DNA from: an uncultured Aquincola sp.
Lineage (GTDB): Bacteria; Pseudomonadota; Gammaproteobacteria; Burkholderiales; Burkholderiaceae
Length of the DNA: 14,801 nucleotides
Reading direction: 5' to 3'
Assembly: GCA_937883885.1 (NCBI GenBank)
Contig: CAKZXL010000098.1
Span: 1 to 14,801, forward strand
The notes under the pieces are model-generated. The model saw only the letters and a program-made list of their open reading frames with translations. It did no database searches and had not been told where the DNA came from. The position numbers and the translations under genes are program-made. Shown here in pieces: positions 1 to 8,069 of the stretch. Positions within the stretch are counted from its first letter, which is position 1. Each line of letters starts with the position of its first letter.

Positions 1-138
1 GCCGGCTTCCGCTGGAGCTTCTTCGGCACCGCCGACGTGCGGGAGGAGGTGAGCGCGGCCATGACGCTGGCCTTCCTCATCGCCTGCCTCCTCATCGTGC
101 GCTGGATGTTCCGCACCGGCTACCGGCTCAAGAACTGA
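1..138 (+). CDS. ABC-2 type transporter permease, C-terminal fragment
   Basis: This is the last 45 codons of a gene that begins outside the window, read in frame from base 1 to a TGA at 136-138. The visible tail has a short periplasmic-type stretch ([13 protein letters not shown]), one hydrophobic helix ([17 protein letters not shown]) and the ending RTGYRLKN. That ending resembles the C-terminus of ABC-2 family permeases used for drug, polysaccharide or lipid export, where a last membrane helix is followed by a short basic tail. The ATPase partner would lie upstream, out of sight. The gene converges on the luciferase-like oxidoreductase, and the two stop regions overlap by 11 bp, so no separate terminator fits between them. 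The family assignment rests only on this short tail. Confidence 0.6.
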   Translation, partial: AGFRWSFFGTADVREEVSAAMTLAFLIACLLIVRWMFRTGYRLKN

Positions 139-1123
139 TCTGCGCCATCGCCTGCGCCGCCAGCGTGTACGCATGCAGGCGGGCATCGTGGTCGTAGATC
201 TGGCTGGTGATCATCAGCTCGTCGGCCTGGGTGCGCTCGATGAAGGCCTGCAGTTGCTGGCGCACCTTGTCGGGCCCGCCGATGGCGCTGCAGCTGAGCA
301 CGTCGTCCAGCATGCCGCGGGCTGGCGGCGGCAGGCTTTCCAGGTAACCCGGCTGCGGCGGCTGCAGCCGGCCCGGGCGGCCGGTGCGCAGGTTCACGAA
401 GGCCTGCTGCATGCTGGTGGCCAGCAGCGCGGCCTCTTCGTCGGTGTCGGCCGCGAACACGTTGAAGCCCAGCATCACATGCGGTTGGGCCAGGTGCTCC
501 GACGGGCGGAAATGCTCGCGGTACAACGCGATGGCCCGCATCATCTGCGCCGGCGCAAAGTGCGAGGCAAACGCATACGGCAGCCCCAGCATGGCCGCCA
601 GTTGTGCGCCGAACAGGCTGGAGCCCAGGATCCACACCGGCACCTTGGCGCCCTGCCCCGGCACCGCGCGCACGGCCTGCTGCGGCTCGTCCGACATCAG
701 GTCGATCAACTCCAGCACGTCTTGCGGAAAGGCGTCGGGGTCGCTGGCCAGGTCGCGGCGCAGCGCGCGCGAGGTGGCCTGGTCGGAGCCCGGCGCACGG
801 CCCAGGCCCAGGTCGATGCGGCCCGGGTACAGCGCCTGCAAGGTGCCGAACTGCTCGGCAATCACCATCGGCGAATGGTTGGGCAGCATGATGCCGCCCG
901 CCCCCACGCGGATGCGCTGGGTGCCGCCTGCGATGTGGCCGATGAGCACTGCGGTGGCCGCGCTGGCGATGCCGGGCATGCCATGGTGCTCGGCCAGCCA
1001 GAAGCGCTGATAGCCCAGCTGCTCGGCATGCCGGGCCAGTGACAGGGAATGGCGGAACGACTGCGCGGCATCGCTGCCTTCGGTGATGGGCGCCAGGTCG
1101 AGGACGGAGAGTGCAGTAGCCAT
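128..1123 (-). CDS. LLM class flavin-dependent oxidoreductase (luciferase-like)
   Basis: A 331-residue protein of the bacterial luciferase superfamily, a TIM barrel that binds reduced FMN supplied by a partner reductase and oxidises a small organic substrate. The signature [16 protein letters not shown] (about residues 41-56), then [15 protein letters not shown] and [14 protein letters not shown], place it in the YhbW/MsnO8-like group. Length is normal for that group. I chose ATG 1123 over a GTG nine bases upstream because an AGG sits about 8 bases before the ATG and nothing similar precedes the GTG. It lies 69 bp downstream of the FAD hydroxylase gene on the same strand, so the two probably share a message and may act on one compound. 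The substrate cannot be read from sequence. Its 3' end overlaps the ABC permease gene tail to tail. Confidence 0.88.
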   Translation of the reverse strand: MATALSVLDLAPITEGSDAAQSFRHSLSLARHAEQLGYQRFWLAEHHGMPGIASAATAVLIGHIAGGTQRIRVGAGGIMLPNHSPMVIAEQFGTLQALYPGRIDLGLGRAPGSDQATSRALRRDLASDPDAFPQDVLELIDLMSDEPQQAVRAVPGQGAKVPVWILGSSLFGAQLAAMLGLPYAFASHFAPAQMMRAIALYREHFRPSEHLAQPHVMLGFNVFAADTDEEAALLATSMQQAFVNLRTGRPGRLQPPQPGYLESLPPPARGMLDDVLSCSAIGGPDKVRQQLQAFIERTQADELMITSQIYDHDARLHAYTLAAQAMAQISS

Positions 1124-1163
1124 CCGTGGCACCTGGGGGCGATGGGCCGCGCTGCAAGGGCCG

Positions 1164-1182
1164 ACCCTGGCGCAGGCAGGGT
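1164..1182 (-). other. Possible intercistronic stem-loop
   Basis: The arms ACCCTG (1164-1169) and CAGGGT (1177-1182) are perfect inverted repeats around a 7-base loop, in the 69-bp gap between the FAD hydroxylase stop and the luciferase-like gene start. There is no T tract, so it is not a convincing intrinsic terminator. It could protect or process the transcript, or be chance in GC-rich DNA. Confidence 0.2.
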
Positions 1183-1192
1183 GGTTCAGCCT

Positions 1193-2356
1193 TCAGGCAT
1201 GCGCCGCCAGCGGCACCGCCCAGGCGTCGTAGCCGTACACCCAGTCGGCATTGCCGCCGGCCTTGAGCCATTCGTTGCCGCGTGAGCCCAGCTGGATGCG
1301 GCTGGCCCGTTCCTGCCGGTCTTGCTGGTAGGCCTGCAGCGCCTGCGGCACCTCGGCCGCCGTGGCGCATTGCAGGTGGCGGCTGAGCACGACCGCGTCT
1401 TCGATGGCCGAGCCGGCGCCCTGGGCCATGAAGGGCATCATCGGGTGGCAGGCATCGCCCAGCAGCGTGGCCGCGCCCACTGACCAGGCGGGCAGCGGGT
1501 CGCGCTCATACAGCGCGGTCTTGAGCACCTGGTCGCAGGCGTCCAGCAGTGCCCGCGCATCGGGGTGGAAGTCGGCATAACAGCGGCGCAGCTCCTGCAC
1601 ATCGCCTTCGCTGGTCCACGATTCTTCGTGCCAGCTGTCTTGCTCGGTGGTGGCGAACACGAAGGTGTCGCGGCCCTGGTTCAGCGGAAAGGTGACGATC
1701 TGGCTGTGCGGCGAAGGGCCCCACCACTTGGTGAAGGCGCCGATGTCGGGCAGCTGGCGCACCCGCTCGGTGGGCACCACCGCGCGGAAAGCCACCAGGC
1801 CGGTGAAGCGCGGCGCGGCAGCGCCGCCATGCTCGCCGAACAAGGCCGCCCGCACCGCGGAATGGATGCCGTCGGCGCCCACCAGCACGTCCAGCGGCGC
1901 GCTGCGGCTGTCGTCGGCAAAGCGCAGCTGCAAGGCGGCGCCCTGGCCCGGCTCGATGGCGGCCAGCCGCTTGCCGAACAGCACCCGCCCGCCCGCAAAG
2001 CCTTCGGCCAAGGCGGCCAGCAGATCAGCCCGGTGGATGGTGAGCTGCGGCGCGCCGTAGCGGCGTTCGGCCTCGTCGCCCATCGGCAGGCGCGAGGTCT
2101 CTTCGCCGGTGTCCCAGGTGCGGCTGATGCGGTGCGTGGGCCGCGCGGCCGAGGCCCGCACGGCCTTCGCGATGCCGGTGCCCAGGCCATCGAGCGCCCG
2201 CACCGCATTGGGCGTGAGGTTGATGTCGGCGCCCACGCGCAGGTACTGGCGGCTTTGCTCGTACACGGTGACCACATGCCCTGCCTGCTGCAAGGCGTTG
2301 GCCGCCGCCAGGCCGCCGATGCCGCCGCCCACGATGCCGATGTTCAAGCTGCTCAT
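1193..2356 (-). CDS. FAD-dependent aromatic-ring hydroxylase (salicylate / 6-hydroxynicotinate monooxygenase-like)
   Basis: A 387-residue group A flavoprotein monooxygenase that uses NAD(P)H and O2 to hydroxylate an aromatic acid. All three fingerprint motifs are visible: the Rossmann GxGxxG in [17 protein letters not shown] (residues 6-22) with the ribose-binding Glu at E33; the DG motif [12 protein letters not shown] (158-169), which contacts FAD and NAD(P)H; and the GD motif [18 protein letters not shown] (298-315). The conserved Arg of the flavin site is in IHRADL (about R109). ATG 2356 starts directly before the Rossmann strand and has AGGA about 8 bases upstream. The long in-frame extension to 2854 runs antisense into the AraC gene and is not real. 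The GD motif most resembles salicylate hydroxylase and NicC-type enzymes, but the substrate is not determined. It is the first gene of a two-gene unit and divergent from an AraC regulator. Confidence 0.88.
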   Translation of the reverse strand: MSSLNIGIVGGGIGGLAAANALQQAGHVVTVYEQSRQYLRVGADINLTPNAVRALDGLGTGIAKAVRASAARPTHRISRTWDTGEETSRLPMGDEAERRYGAPQLTIHRADLLAALAEGFAGGRVLFGKRLAAIEPGQGAALQLRFADDSRSAPLDVLVGADGIHSAVRAALFGEHGGAAAPRFTGLVAFRAVVPTERVRQLPDIGAFTKWWGPSPHSQIVTFPLNQGRDTFVFATTEQDSWHEESWTSEGDVQELRRCYADFHPDARALLDACDQVLKTALYERDPLPAWSVGAATLLGDACHPMMPFMAQGAGSAIEDAVVLSRHLQCATAAEVPQALQAYQQDRQERASRIQLGSRGNEWLKAGGNADWVYGYDAWAVPLAAHA

Positions 2357-2513
2357 TCCGCTGGTCCTGTGCTGGTTGTGCCACTGCTGTGGCCGCATTC
2401 TTGGCAGCGCGGCGCTGCGGCTCAACCACCAGGGCGCCCGAAGAAGACACCATTCGTCCCGATAACATGGGCCGCATGCAGCACCCCTGCCCCTTGCGCA
2501 GCCGCCCGGCCCG
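2357..2513. promoter_or_regulatory. Divergent promoter/operator region between FAD hydroxylase and AraC-type regulator
   Basis: This 157-bp spacer must hold the promoters of both divergent genes. The clearest element is a perfect 15-bp palindrome, GCAGCGCGGCGCTGC (2404-2418), with 7-bp arms around one base. It lies about 47 bp upstream of the hydroxylase ATG and 95 bp upstream of the regulator ATG. A GATAAC (2461-2466) could be a weak -10 element for the regulator, but no good -35 lies at the right distance. AraC proteins more often bind direct or imperfect repeats, so the palindrome may belong to another regulator or be chance. Confidence 0.4.
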
Positions 2514-3473
2514 ATGGATGGCCTGAGCGAGGTGCTGTCCATCTGCAGGGCGCAGCGGGCGGTCACGGCCCGCTTCGACCTGGGCGCGCCCTGGGCCCTG
2601 CGTTCGGCCGGCGTGTCGGGCGCGATGATCCGCATGGCCCGCGGCGCGCCCTTCTGGCTGCTGATGGCCGGCCGGCCGCCGCTGCAGGTGGCACCCGGCG
2701 ACCTGCTGCTGCTGCCGCTGGGCGCGCCGCACGTCATTGCCTCCGACCCCGCGGTGGCGCCGGTGCCCTTCAGCCGCTTGATCAAGCAGCATGCGGTGGG
2801 GCCGCTGGACGAGAACCCGCTGGTGTTTGCGCATGGCGGCGCCGGGCCGCGCACCGAGGTGTATTCGGCGCAGCTGTGGTTCTCGGCCTATGCGCGGCAC
2901 GCGGTGCTGTCGCTGCTGCCGCCGTTGCTGCATGTGCGCGCGCAGGGCCGGCCGCTGGACCTGAACCTGGCCGCCACCCTGCAGGCTCTGGTGCTGGAAA
3001 CCCTGGACCGCCGCCCCGGCTGGCGCGCGGCCGCCGTGCGCATGGGCGAGCTGCTGCTGATCCACCTGGTGCGTGAGCACCTGGCCGCGGCCGGCGATGC
3101 CGCCACCGCCGCGCCCGGCTGGCTGCGAGGCCTGGCCGACCCGGCCCTGGCGCGCAGCCTCAATGCCCTGCACCGCGCACCGGAAGCGGCGTGGACGGTG
3201 GAACGCCTGGCCGCCGAAGCCGGCATGTCGCGCTCGCGCTTTTCTGAACGCTTTCGGCAGCAGGTGGGCGCCACGCCCATCGGCTACCTCACCGCCCACC
3301 GCATGGCCCTGGCCGCCGAGCAGCTGGAAGCCGGCGGCCAGCCGCTGGCCCGCATTGCCGAGCAGGCGGGCTACGACTCCGACAAGGTGTTTGCCCGCGC
3401 CTTCCGCCGCTGGTCGGGGCTGACGCCCACCGCCTGGCTCAAGCGTGAACAGCAACGCCGCACCGCACTTTGA
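2514..3473 (+). CDS. AraC-family transcriptional regulator with cupin_6 sensor domain
   Basis: A 319-residue regulator. The N-terminal half (about residues 3-180) matches the cupin-type AraC sensor domain, seen in FWLLMAGRPPLQVAPGDLLL followed by PLGAPH. The C-terminal 100 residues hold the two helix-turn-helix motifs: the first around WTVERLAAEAGMSRSRFSERF, the second around PLARIAEQAGYDSDKVFARAF, ending with the usual GLTPTAWLK. It is divergent from the FAD hydroxylase/luciferase-like pair, the classic position of a local activator, and probably responds to the substrate or product of that pair. The start is ATG 2514; upstream ATGs at 2467 and 2476 are out of frame. No strong ribosome-binding site is visible. 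The DUF445 gene follows 4 bp after its stop and may be co-transcribed. Confidence 0.88.
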   Translation: MDGLSEVLSICRAQRAVTARFDLGAPWALRSAGVSGAMIRMARGAPFWLLMAGRPPLQVAPGDLLLLPLGAPHVIASDPAVAPVPFSRLIKQHAVGPLDENPLVFAHGGAGPRTEVYSAQLWFSAYARHAVLSLLPPLLHVRAQGRPLDLNLAATLQALVLETLDRRPGWRAAAVRMGELLLIHLVREHLAAAGDAATAAPGWLRGLADPALARSLNALHRAPEAAWTVERLAAEAGMSRSRFSERFRQQVGATPIGYLTAHRMALAAEQLEAGGQPLARIAEQAGYDSDKVFARAFRRWSGLTPTAWLKREQQRRTAL

Positions 3474-3477
3474 CTGC

Positions 3478-4779
3478 ATGACACCTGCCACCCCTTCTTC
3501 CGACCCCGCGCTGCGGCTGCAAAAGGCCAAGCGCAGCGCGCTGGCCGTGCTGCTGGGCGTGCCCGGCGGGCTGTATGCCACTTCGGTGGCGCTGGCCGCG
3601 CACCCGCTGCCTTCGGGCCTGTGCCGCGCAATGGCGGAGGCCGCGCTGGTGGGCGGCCTGGCCGACTGGTTCGCGGTGGTGGCGCTCTTTCGCCGGCCGC
3701 TGAACCTGCCCATCCGCCACACGGCGGTGATCCCTTCCAACCAGGCCCGCATCGCCGACAACCTGGGCCGCTTCATCCACGAGAAGTTTCTGGATGCGCA
3801 GGCTCTGGCCGGGCTGATGCAGCGCACCGACCCGGTTACGCAGCTGGCGGCCTGGTTCAGCGTGCCGGCCAATTCGCAGCGCATCGGCCGCCATGCGGTG
3901 ACGCTGGTGCGGCACGGGCTGGCGCTGGTGGACGACAAGCGCATCCAGGCCTTCGTGGCCGATGCGGTGCAGGCCTTCATCGCCAAGGTAGACCTGTCGC
4001 AGGCGCTGGGCGAGGTGCTGCAGATGCTGACGCGCGACGGCCGCCACCAGCAGCTGCTGACCGACGTGCTGGGCGCCGCGCTGGAATACCTGAAGCAGGA
4101 CACGGTGCGCGAGGCCATCGTGGCGCGGCTGCTGACCTGGATGAAGACCGAGCACCCGATGCTGGACAAGCTGGGCCTGTCGGACGCGCTGAGCGGCTGG
4201 AGCGCCGACAAGCTGCGCAAGGTGCTGGCCGAGCTGCTGCAGGAGATGTCGGAGCGGCCCGACCACGACTACCGCCAGGCCTTCGACCGCGTGGCCGAGC
4301 GGCTGGTGCAGCGGCTGCAGCACGACGACGAGCTGCGCCAGCGCGCCGATGCGCTCAAGCGCCATGTGCTGGAAGACCCGCACCTGCTGGACTTCACGCG
4401 CAGCGTGTGGCACGACATCCGGCAATGGATCAGCGACGACCTGGACCGCCCGCCCGAGCAGTCGGCCATGGCCGCGCAGGTGCAGCGCATGGGCCAGTGG
4501 ATGGGCCGCAAGCTGAGCGAGGACGAAGCCCTGCGCCGCTCATTGGCCGAGCATGTGGTCAAGCTCTCCACCGACCTGGCCCCGGCCTTCGCCGACCATC
4601 TGGTGCGCCACATCAGCAACACCGTGCGCACCTGGGACCCGCAGGACATGGCCCGCCAGGTGGAGCTGCACATCGGTCCCGACCTGCAGTCCATCCGCAT
4701 CAGCGGCACGCTGGTGGGCGGGCTGATCGGCGGGCTGCTGTTTGCGCTGGCGCGGGGGATCGAGTGGGTGGGCGGGTGA
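3478..4779 (+). CDS. DUF445 family inner-membrane protein (YjiN-like)
   Basis: A 433-residue protein of the DUF445 family, which includes E. coli YjiN; the biochemical function of the family is not established. It has a hydrophobic segment near residues 20-42, the conserved family block MAEAALVGGLADWFAVVALF then RRPLNLPI and HTAVIPSNQARIADNLGRFI, a long helical middle rich in charged residues, and a C-terminal membrane helix (LVGGLIGGLLFALARGIEWV). Both ends are therefore likely anchored in the inner membrane. I chose ATG 3478, 4 bp after the AraC stop. A GTG at 3445 in the same frame would add 11 residues and overlap the regulator. Neither has a good ribosome-binding site, so translation may be coupled to the upstream gene. 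It converges on the next gene with only 4 bp between stops. Confidence 0.85.
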   Translation: MTPATPSSDPALRLQKAKRSALAVLLGVPGGLYATSVALAAHPLPSGLCRAMAEAALVGGLADWFAVVALFRRPLNLPIRHTAVIPSNQARIADNLGRFIHEKFLDAQALAGLMQRTDPVTQLAAWFSVPANSQRIGRHAVTLVRHGLALVDDKRIQAFVADAVQAFIAKVDLSQALGEVLQMLTRDGRHQQLLTDVLGAALEYLKQDTVREAIVARLLTWMKTEHPMLDKLGLSDALSGWSADKLRKVLAELLQEMSERPDHDYRQAFDRVAERLVQRLQHDDELRQRADALKRHVLEDPHLLDFTRSVWHDIRQWISDDLDRPPEQSAMAAQVQRMGQWMGRKLSEDEALRRSLAEHVVKLSTDLAPAFADHLVRHISNTVRTWDPQDMARQVELHIGPDLQSIRISGTLVGGLIGGLLFALARGIEWVGG

Positions 4780-4783
4780 AACC

Positions 4784-5713
4784 CTAGGCGGCCTTGGACG
4801 GCTTGCCGAAGAAGGTCTGCGCCGACTCGATGAGCCGGTTCAACACCAGGATCACGAGCGACGTGCTGAAGCCCAGGATGAAAGGCAGCAGCAGCAAGCC
4901 CGCCTGCTTGGCCACTTCCGCCGTCTCTGGCGGCGCCGAGGCCTCGCCGAAACCCACGAGGAAGGTATCGAAGGTGTCGAACCCCAGCGGCAGCGTCAAC
5001 ACCGTGCCGAACAGCGCGCCCAGCACCAGCCGCAGCCAGATGAACTTGCCGCTGCTGACGTCGAAGGTGGCGTCGTCCTGCACCGACAAGGCGTTCATCC
5101 CGATGGAGGCTGCCGCACCGATGGCGCCCAGCGCGATGATCCACAGCAGGAACGGGATCAGGATGCCGCCGGCAATGGGCCGTATGGCGCCCGTGCGTGT
5201 GAGCACCGCCACCACCAGCGACGCCGCGGCCACCACGATGAAGGCCGAGATCAGGTACGAGATCCAGCCGGGCGTTTGGGTGGCCAGGAACTTGCGGCGG
5301 TGGGCATCGGACAAGGCGCCCCAGATGACCTGGGTGCGGATCTCAACGGCCTGCCACTCCTCGAACTCCGCCGCACGGCCCTTGGAGGGGAAGGCGCGCC
5401 GAAGCTGGTTGAGCCCGCCCAGCCGGGCCGCCTGGCGCACCTTCTCGTCGGACGGCGCCGCCACCTGCAGGATGAAGCTGGACAACCCCCGCAGCCGGTT
5501 CAGCGCCGCGATGAACTCCGGGTCTTCGATCGCTTCACGCCCGCTTTCCACTTTCGGGAACAGGTCGACGTATTGCGAAGCCGGCCCCTGCGGCTGCGCA
5601 TGATCGGGCCTGGGGGTCGCGGCCCGGCCAACGCCCGCGGGCTCTGACCGGGCCTGCCCGGGAACGGAAGGCACAACCGGGTCGGGTCCGATGGGAACGA
5701 CGTTTTCGGTCAT
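4784..5713 (-). CDS. Hypothetical four-helix membrane protein
   Basis: A 309-residue protein I do not recognise. Residues 1-45 are Pro/Ala-rich and probably disordered. Residues 48-145 form a soluble, mostly helical cytoplasmic region (for example FIAALNRLRGLSSFILQVAA). Four hydrophobic segments follow at about 149-172, 181-206, 224-244 and 270-291. A loop of about 25 residues between helices 3 and 4 has the Phe/Asp-rich stretch GFDTFDTFLVGFGE. The tail is short and basic (GKPSKAA). ATG 5713 is well supported by a perfect AAGGAG 5 bases upstream; a start 13 codons further up lacks one. A small hairpin (5741-5755) sits just upstream. It lies downstream of the nuclease-fold gene and the ASCH remnant on the same strand. 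No function is claimed. Confidence 0.75.
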   Translation of the reverse strand: MTENVVPIGPDPVVPSVPGQARSEPAGVGRAATPRPDHAQPQGPASQYVDLFPKVESGREAIEDPEFIAALNRLRGLSSFILQVAAPSDEKVRQAARLGGLNQLRRAFPSKGRAAEFEEWQAVEIRTQVIWGALSDAHRRKFLATQTPGWISYLISAFIVVAAASLVVAVLTRTGAIRPIAGGILIPFLLWIIALGAIGAAASIGMNALSVQDDATFDVSSGKFIWLRLVLGALFGTVLTLPLGFDTFDTFLVGFGEASAPPETAEVAKQAGLLLLPFILGFSTSLVILVLNRLIESAQTFFGKPSKAA

Positions 5714-5740
5714 GGCGACTCCTTGAGCTGCCCGCCCGCA

Positions 5741-5755
5741 CGGGTGCCACACCCG
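5741..5755. repeat. Short perfect inverted repeat upstream of the four-helix membrane protein
   Basis: CGGGTG and CACCCG are perfect 6-bp arms around a 3-base loop, 28 bases before the ATG of the membrane protein gene and 48 bases after the ASCH remnant stop. No T run follows on either strand. It could be a 5'-UTR hairpin, a weak terminator left from the decayed gene, or an operator half. Confidence 0.25.
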
Positions 5756-5803
5756 CCCAGGTCGGTGGCCCGACTGTGGCAGGCAAACGCCGCCGGCGAA
5801 TCC

Positions 5804-6004
5804 CTAATCAAGCAGTGGCAACGGATACACCCGCTCGAAGCGCTCGCACACCACCGGCATGTCTTCGGTGAAGCTGCGGCCCAGCCGTTCGCAGTCGCGC
5901 GTGAAGAAGGCGCGATGCGCCTGGCGCCAGGAGGCCAGCGAGCCGTCGCCCTCGCCCTCGGTTGCGGCGAAGTCGGTATCGACTTGTGAAAAGGCTGCGC
6001 TCTC
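5804..6004 (-). pseudogene. 3' remnant of an ASCH-domain protein gene
   Basis: The minus strand reads about 65 codons that match the C-terminal half of ASCH-domain proteins, small putative RNA-binding or nucleic-acid-modifying proteins of about 140-150 residues. The recognisable parts are AAFSQVDTDFAATEGEGDGS, then LASWRQAHRAFF, and MPVVCERFERVYPL before a TAG at 5804-5806. The family landmarks EGEGD, the W..H..FF pattern and the M...CE.F pattern are all kept, and the frame is intact. The N-terminal half is missing. Upstream in this frame there is no start codon before the sequence runs into the 3' end of the nuclease gene (stop at 6039), and nothing ASCH-like is seen there. I read it as a gene truncated at its 5' side by deletion or insertion, with decay too recent to have scrambled the rest. 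Confidence 0.65.
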
Positions 6005-6038
6005 GGCAGATGCGGCTGTACCGCGTGCGGGCCAACGA

Positions 6039-7106
6039 TCAGCGTGCTGCCGGGTCCCACACGAAGCGCGCACACACCGCGCCGTGGTCCGAGGTGGGGC
6101 GGCGGGCGCCGGTCAAACCATCTTCCACCAGGTGGTCGTTCCAGATGCGCTGTTCTTTGAACGACCAGTAGCGATGCTGCGAGTGATCGTAGAACTGCTC
6201 CGACACCAGCACATGGTCGAGCTGCTCCCTGTCGCCCTGGTACACATGGGTGTAGGCCACGTCCTGGAAGTCGGCCAGCGCCTGCAGGAAGGTCACCGGG
6301 TACAGGCCGGTGTCGCTGGTGCGCCCCGTCTGAGACTTGCTGTACCGCCGGAACGGCGGCTGCGCGCTCAGGATGGACAGCGTGTTGGCATGCGCTCCGT
6401 CGTTCAGGTCGCCCAGCAGCACCACCGCGCGGGTGGCGTCGCTCTTCGTCAGGTCGGTCAGGATCATGCGCAGCGCGGCCGCCTCGGCCGTGCGGCGGAT
6501 GGTGGACAGCGCGGCGCCCAGCGCGTTGCGGTGCGGCCGCAGTGCATCGATCCGCGCTTCCACCGGGTCGAGCTGCGTGGGAAGCTTCGACTTCAGATGA
6601 GCACACACCACGTGCAGCGGCGGCAGGTTGTCCACGCCGTCGCGTACCAGCACCAGCTCCAGCACCGTGCGCGAGAAGAACGGGATGCGCACGTCGATGT
6701 CGTCGTCGGTGCGTTCGGCCTGGGCACCTGCCTCGCCATGGCCACGCTTGATGAGCCGGAAAGCGTCTGGAAAGGCCTTGTGCAGCCGACGATCCTCAAC
6801 CCGCCAGGGCTTGCGCACCGCCGCAGCCACGGCGATGTCGTACCACTCGTCGGCAATGAACTGCAGCTCGTAGCGAGCGTCCAGGCCTTCCAGCGCGAAC
6901 AGGTCACGCAGCGCCTGCGCCGACCACAGCTCCTGAAAGGCAATCACGTCCGCGTCCATTTGCGCGATCAGCTGCGCGGCCCAGCGCAGCCGCGCGGCAT
7001 AGGTGACATCGTCGAACATCGCCGAGCCCGGATGCGTCGGTTGGCCCGGCACCTGCAGGTTGTACAGATTGAGCGTACCGAAGCTGATGTCGCGCACGTT
7101 GCTCAT
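6039..7106 (-). CDS. Endonuclease/exonuclease/phosphatase family protein
   Basis: A 355-residue protein with the metal-dependent fold shared by exonuclease III, DNase I and inositol phosphatases. The full active-site set is visible in order: the Asn of GTLNLYN (N13/N16), the metal-binding Glu of VIAFQE (E59), the His of VCAHLKSKLP, the Asp/Asn pair of VVLLGDLNDGAH, the Asp of LDHVLVS and the terminal SDHGAV. It should therefore be catalytically active on a phosphodiester or phosphomonoester, but the substrate is unknown. It has no signal peptide with this start. ATG 7106 is chosen because GGAG lies 6 bases upstream; the in-frame extension to 7193 has no support. It lies 89 bp downstream of the coiled-coil protein gene on the same strand, so the two may be one transcript. 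The ASCH remnant begins just after its stop. Confidence 0.85.
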   Translation of the reverse strand: MSNVRDISFGTLNLYNLQVPGQPTHPGSAMFDDVTYAARLRWAAQLIAQMDADVIAFQELWSAQALRDLFALEGLDARYELQFIADEWYDIAVAAAVRKPWRVEDRRLHKAFPDAFRLIKRGHGEAGAQAERTDDDIDVRIPFFSRTVLELVLVRDGVDNLPPLHVVCAHLKSKLPTQLDPVEARIDALRPHRNALGAALSTIRRTAEAAALRMILTDLTKSDATRAVVLLGDLNDGAHANTLSILSAQPPFRRYSKSQTGRTSDTGLYPVTFLQALADFQDVAYTHVYQGDREQLDHVLVSEQFYDHSQHRYWSFKEQRIWNDHLVEDGLTGARRPTSDHGAVCARFVWDPAAR

Positions 7107-7195
7107 GTCGGTCTCCGTGGTGCTCGCGGGAGGCATTGGACGGCGCCAATGGTGACAGAACTGCGTCAGCGGCAGCCGCGCGAGCCGCTGCACGG

Positions 7196-7885
7196 CTACT
7201 TCTTCACCCGACGCTGCCCTGTGCAGTCCGACAGGAAGCGCGCGTGGTCTTCATTGAAGCGCTCCGCTTCGGCCTTGAAATCGGCGTGGCTCTGCACGAA
7301 CAGCGCCGCACTGTCGTTCAGCGCCCGCGCGGCGCGGTTGTGCTCCTCGATGCGGACGTTCAACGCCTTCTCGTCGCGCATCAGCTTGTCTCGTCCCCGG
7401 TTCCAGACCTGCAGATCGGCATTGAAGGCGGTCACCAACCGTTCGATGCGCCGGGCCTCTGCTTCGCTGGCTGGGCGGGTCGACAGGTCCTGCTCGACCT
7501 GCGCCTTGCGGGCCACCAGGGCAGACTCCTGCCGGCGCTGGGCTGCGACCGCGGCCTCGAAGGCCGAGCGGTCGGCGGTCAGCGACTCCACCATCGGGTT
7601 CAGCGCCGCCGATCGCGCCTCCAGCGGCGCCAGCGCCGCATGCAACTGCTGCTGACGTTGGCTCAGCGCCTGCGCGCGTTCACGCAGCCGCAGGTCGGCG
7701 CCCATGCACCGGCCCATCTCGTCTATGGTGATGTCGGCCGGCGGCACCTCGTCGGGCTGCGCCCACCGGTGCACGATGCCAGGCAGCCGCAGGGCCGGGC
7801 GCTCGAGCGCCTCCTGGGCCATGGCGATGCCCGCCAGCAGCAGCGGCGCCATCGACAGCCCCGGACGCGTCCAAGCTCGCAACAT
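7196..7885 (-). CDS. Exported coiled-coil protein of unknown function
   Basis: A 229-residue protein I do not recognise. It begins with a signal peptide: basic start LRAWTRPG, hydrophobic core APLLLAGIAMA, likely cleavage after AMA near residue 23. The mature protein should be periplasmic. From about residue 64 to 215 it is almost purely charged helix with heptad-like spacing (for example LRERAQALSQRQQQLHAAL), so a long coiled coil is expected. Only two cysteines are in the mature chain, C60 before the coiled coil (MGRCMG) and C221 after it (LSDCTG), placed so that a disulfide could close a helical hairpin. Start ATG 7885 is favoured because it gives a complete signal peptide, although no ribosome-binding site is evident. 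ATG 7852 is possible. The nuclease-fold gene follows downstream. Confidence 0.7.
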   Translation of the reverse strand: MLRAWTRPGLSMAPLLLAGIAMAQEALERPALRLPGIVHRWAQPDEVPPADITIDEMGRCMGADLRLRERAQALSQRQQQLHAALAPLEARSAALNPMVESLTADRSAFEAAVAAQRRQESALVARKAQVEQDLSTRPASEAEARRIERLVTAFNADLQVWNRGRDKLMRDEKALNVRIEEHNRAARALNDSAALFVQSHADFKAEAERFNEDHARFLSDCTGQRRVKK

Positions 7886-8069
7886 GCCGGGGGAGGCTAG
7901 CAGTCCCTGCTCGACGGCTCAATGGGCCGAACGGACCAGGCCCGACCCGCCATGCCAAGACCACGGCCTTGCCATCTCTGCGCGGTGAGAGCCCGCCACA
8001 TCGAAGTCGCCCTGTACCCACCCCACCTTGGCCCTGAAGCAGCAGCACGCCGGGGCTCGACCGACGGCG

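Noticed and set aside
1565..3076. A 503-codon plus-strand open frame
   Set aside because: It is antisense to the FAD hydroxylase, which carries all three family motifs, and then overlaps the AraC gene in another frame.
2025..4220. A 731-codon minus-strand open frame
   Set aside because: It runs antisense across the AraC regulator and most of the DUF445 gene, and its low-complexity Arg/Ser/Gln-rich product has no recognisable domain.
5859..7655. A 598-codon plus-strand open frame
   Set aside because: It is antisense to the nuclease-fold and coiled-coil genes, which have recognisable motifs or a signal peptide. Its translation is Arg/His/Ala-rich with no domain, as expected of a shadow frame in GC-rich DNA.
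7886..8069. Possible small gene in the 184-bp spacer right of the coiled-coil gene
   Set aside because: The open frames on the minus strand give Gly/Arg-rich translations without a family resemblance, a ribosome-binding site or a bounded start and stop. A TTGAGC/TAGCCT promoter-like pair was too weak to report.
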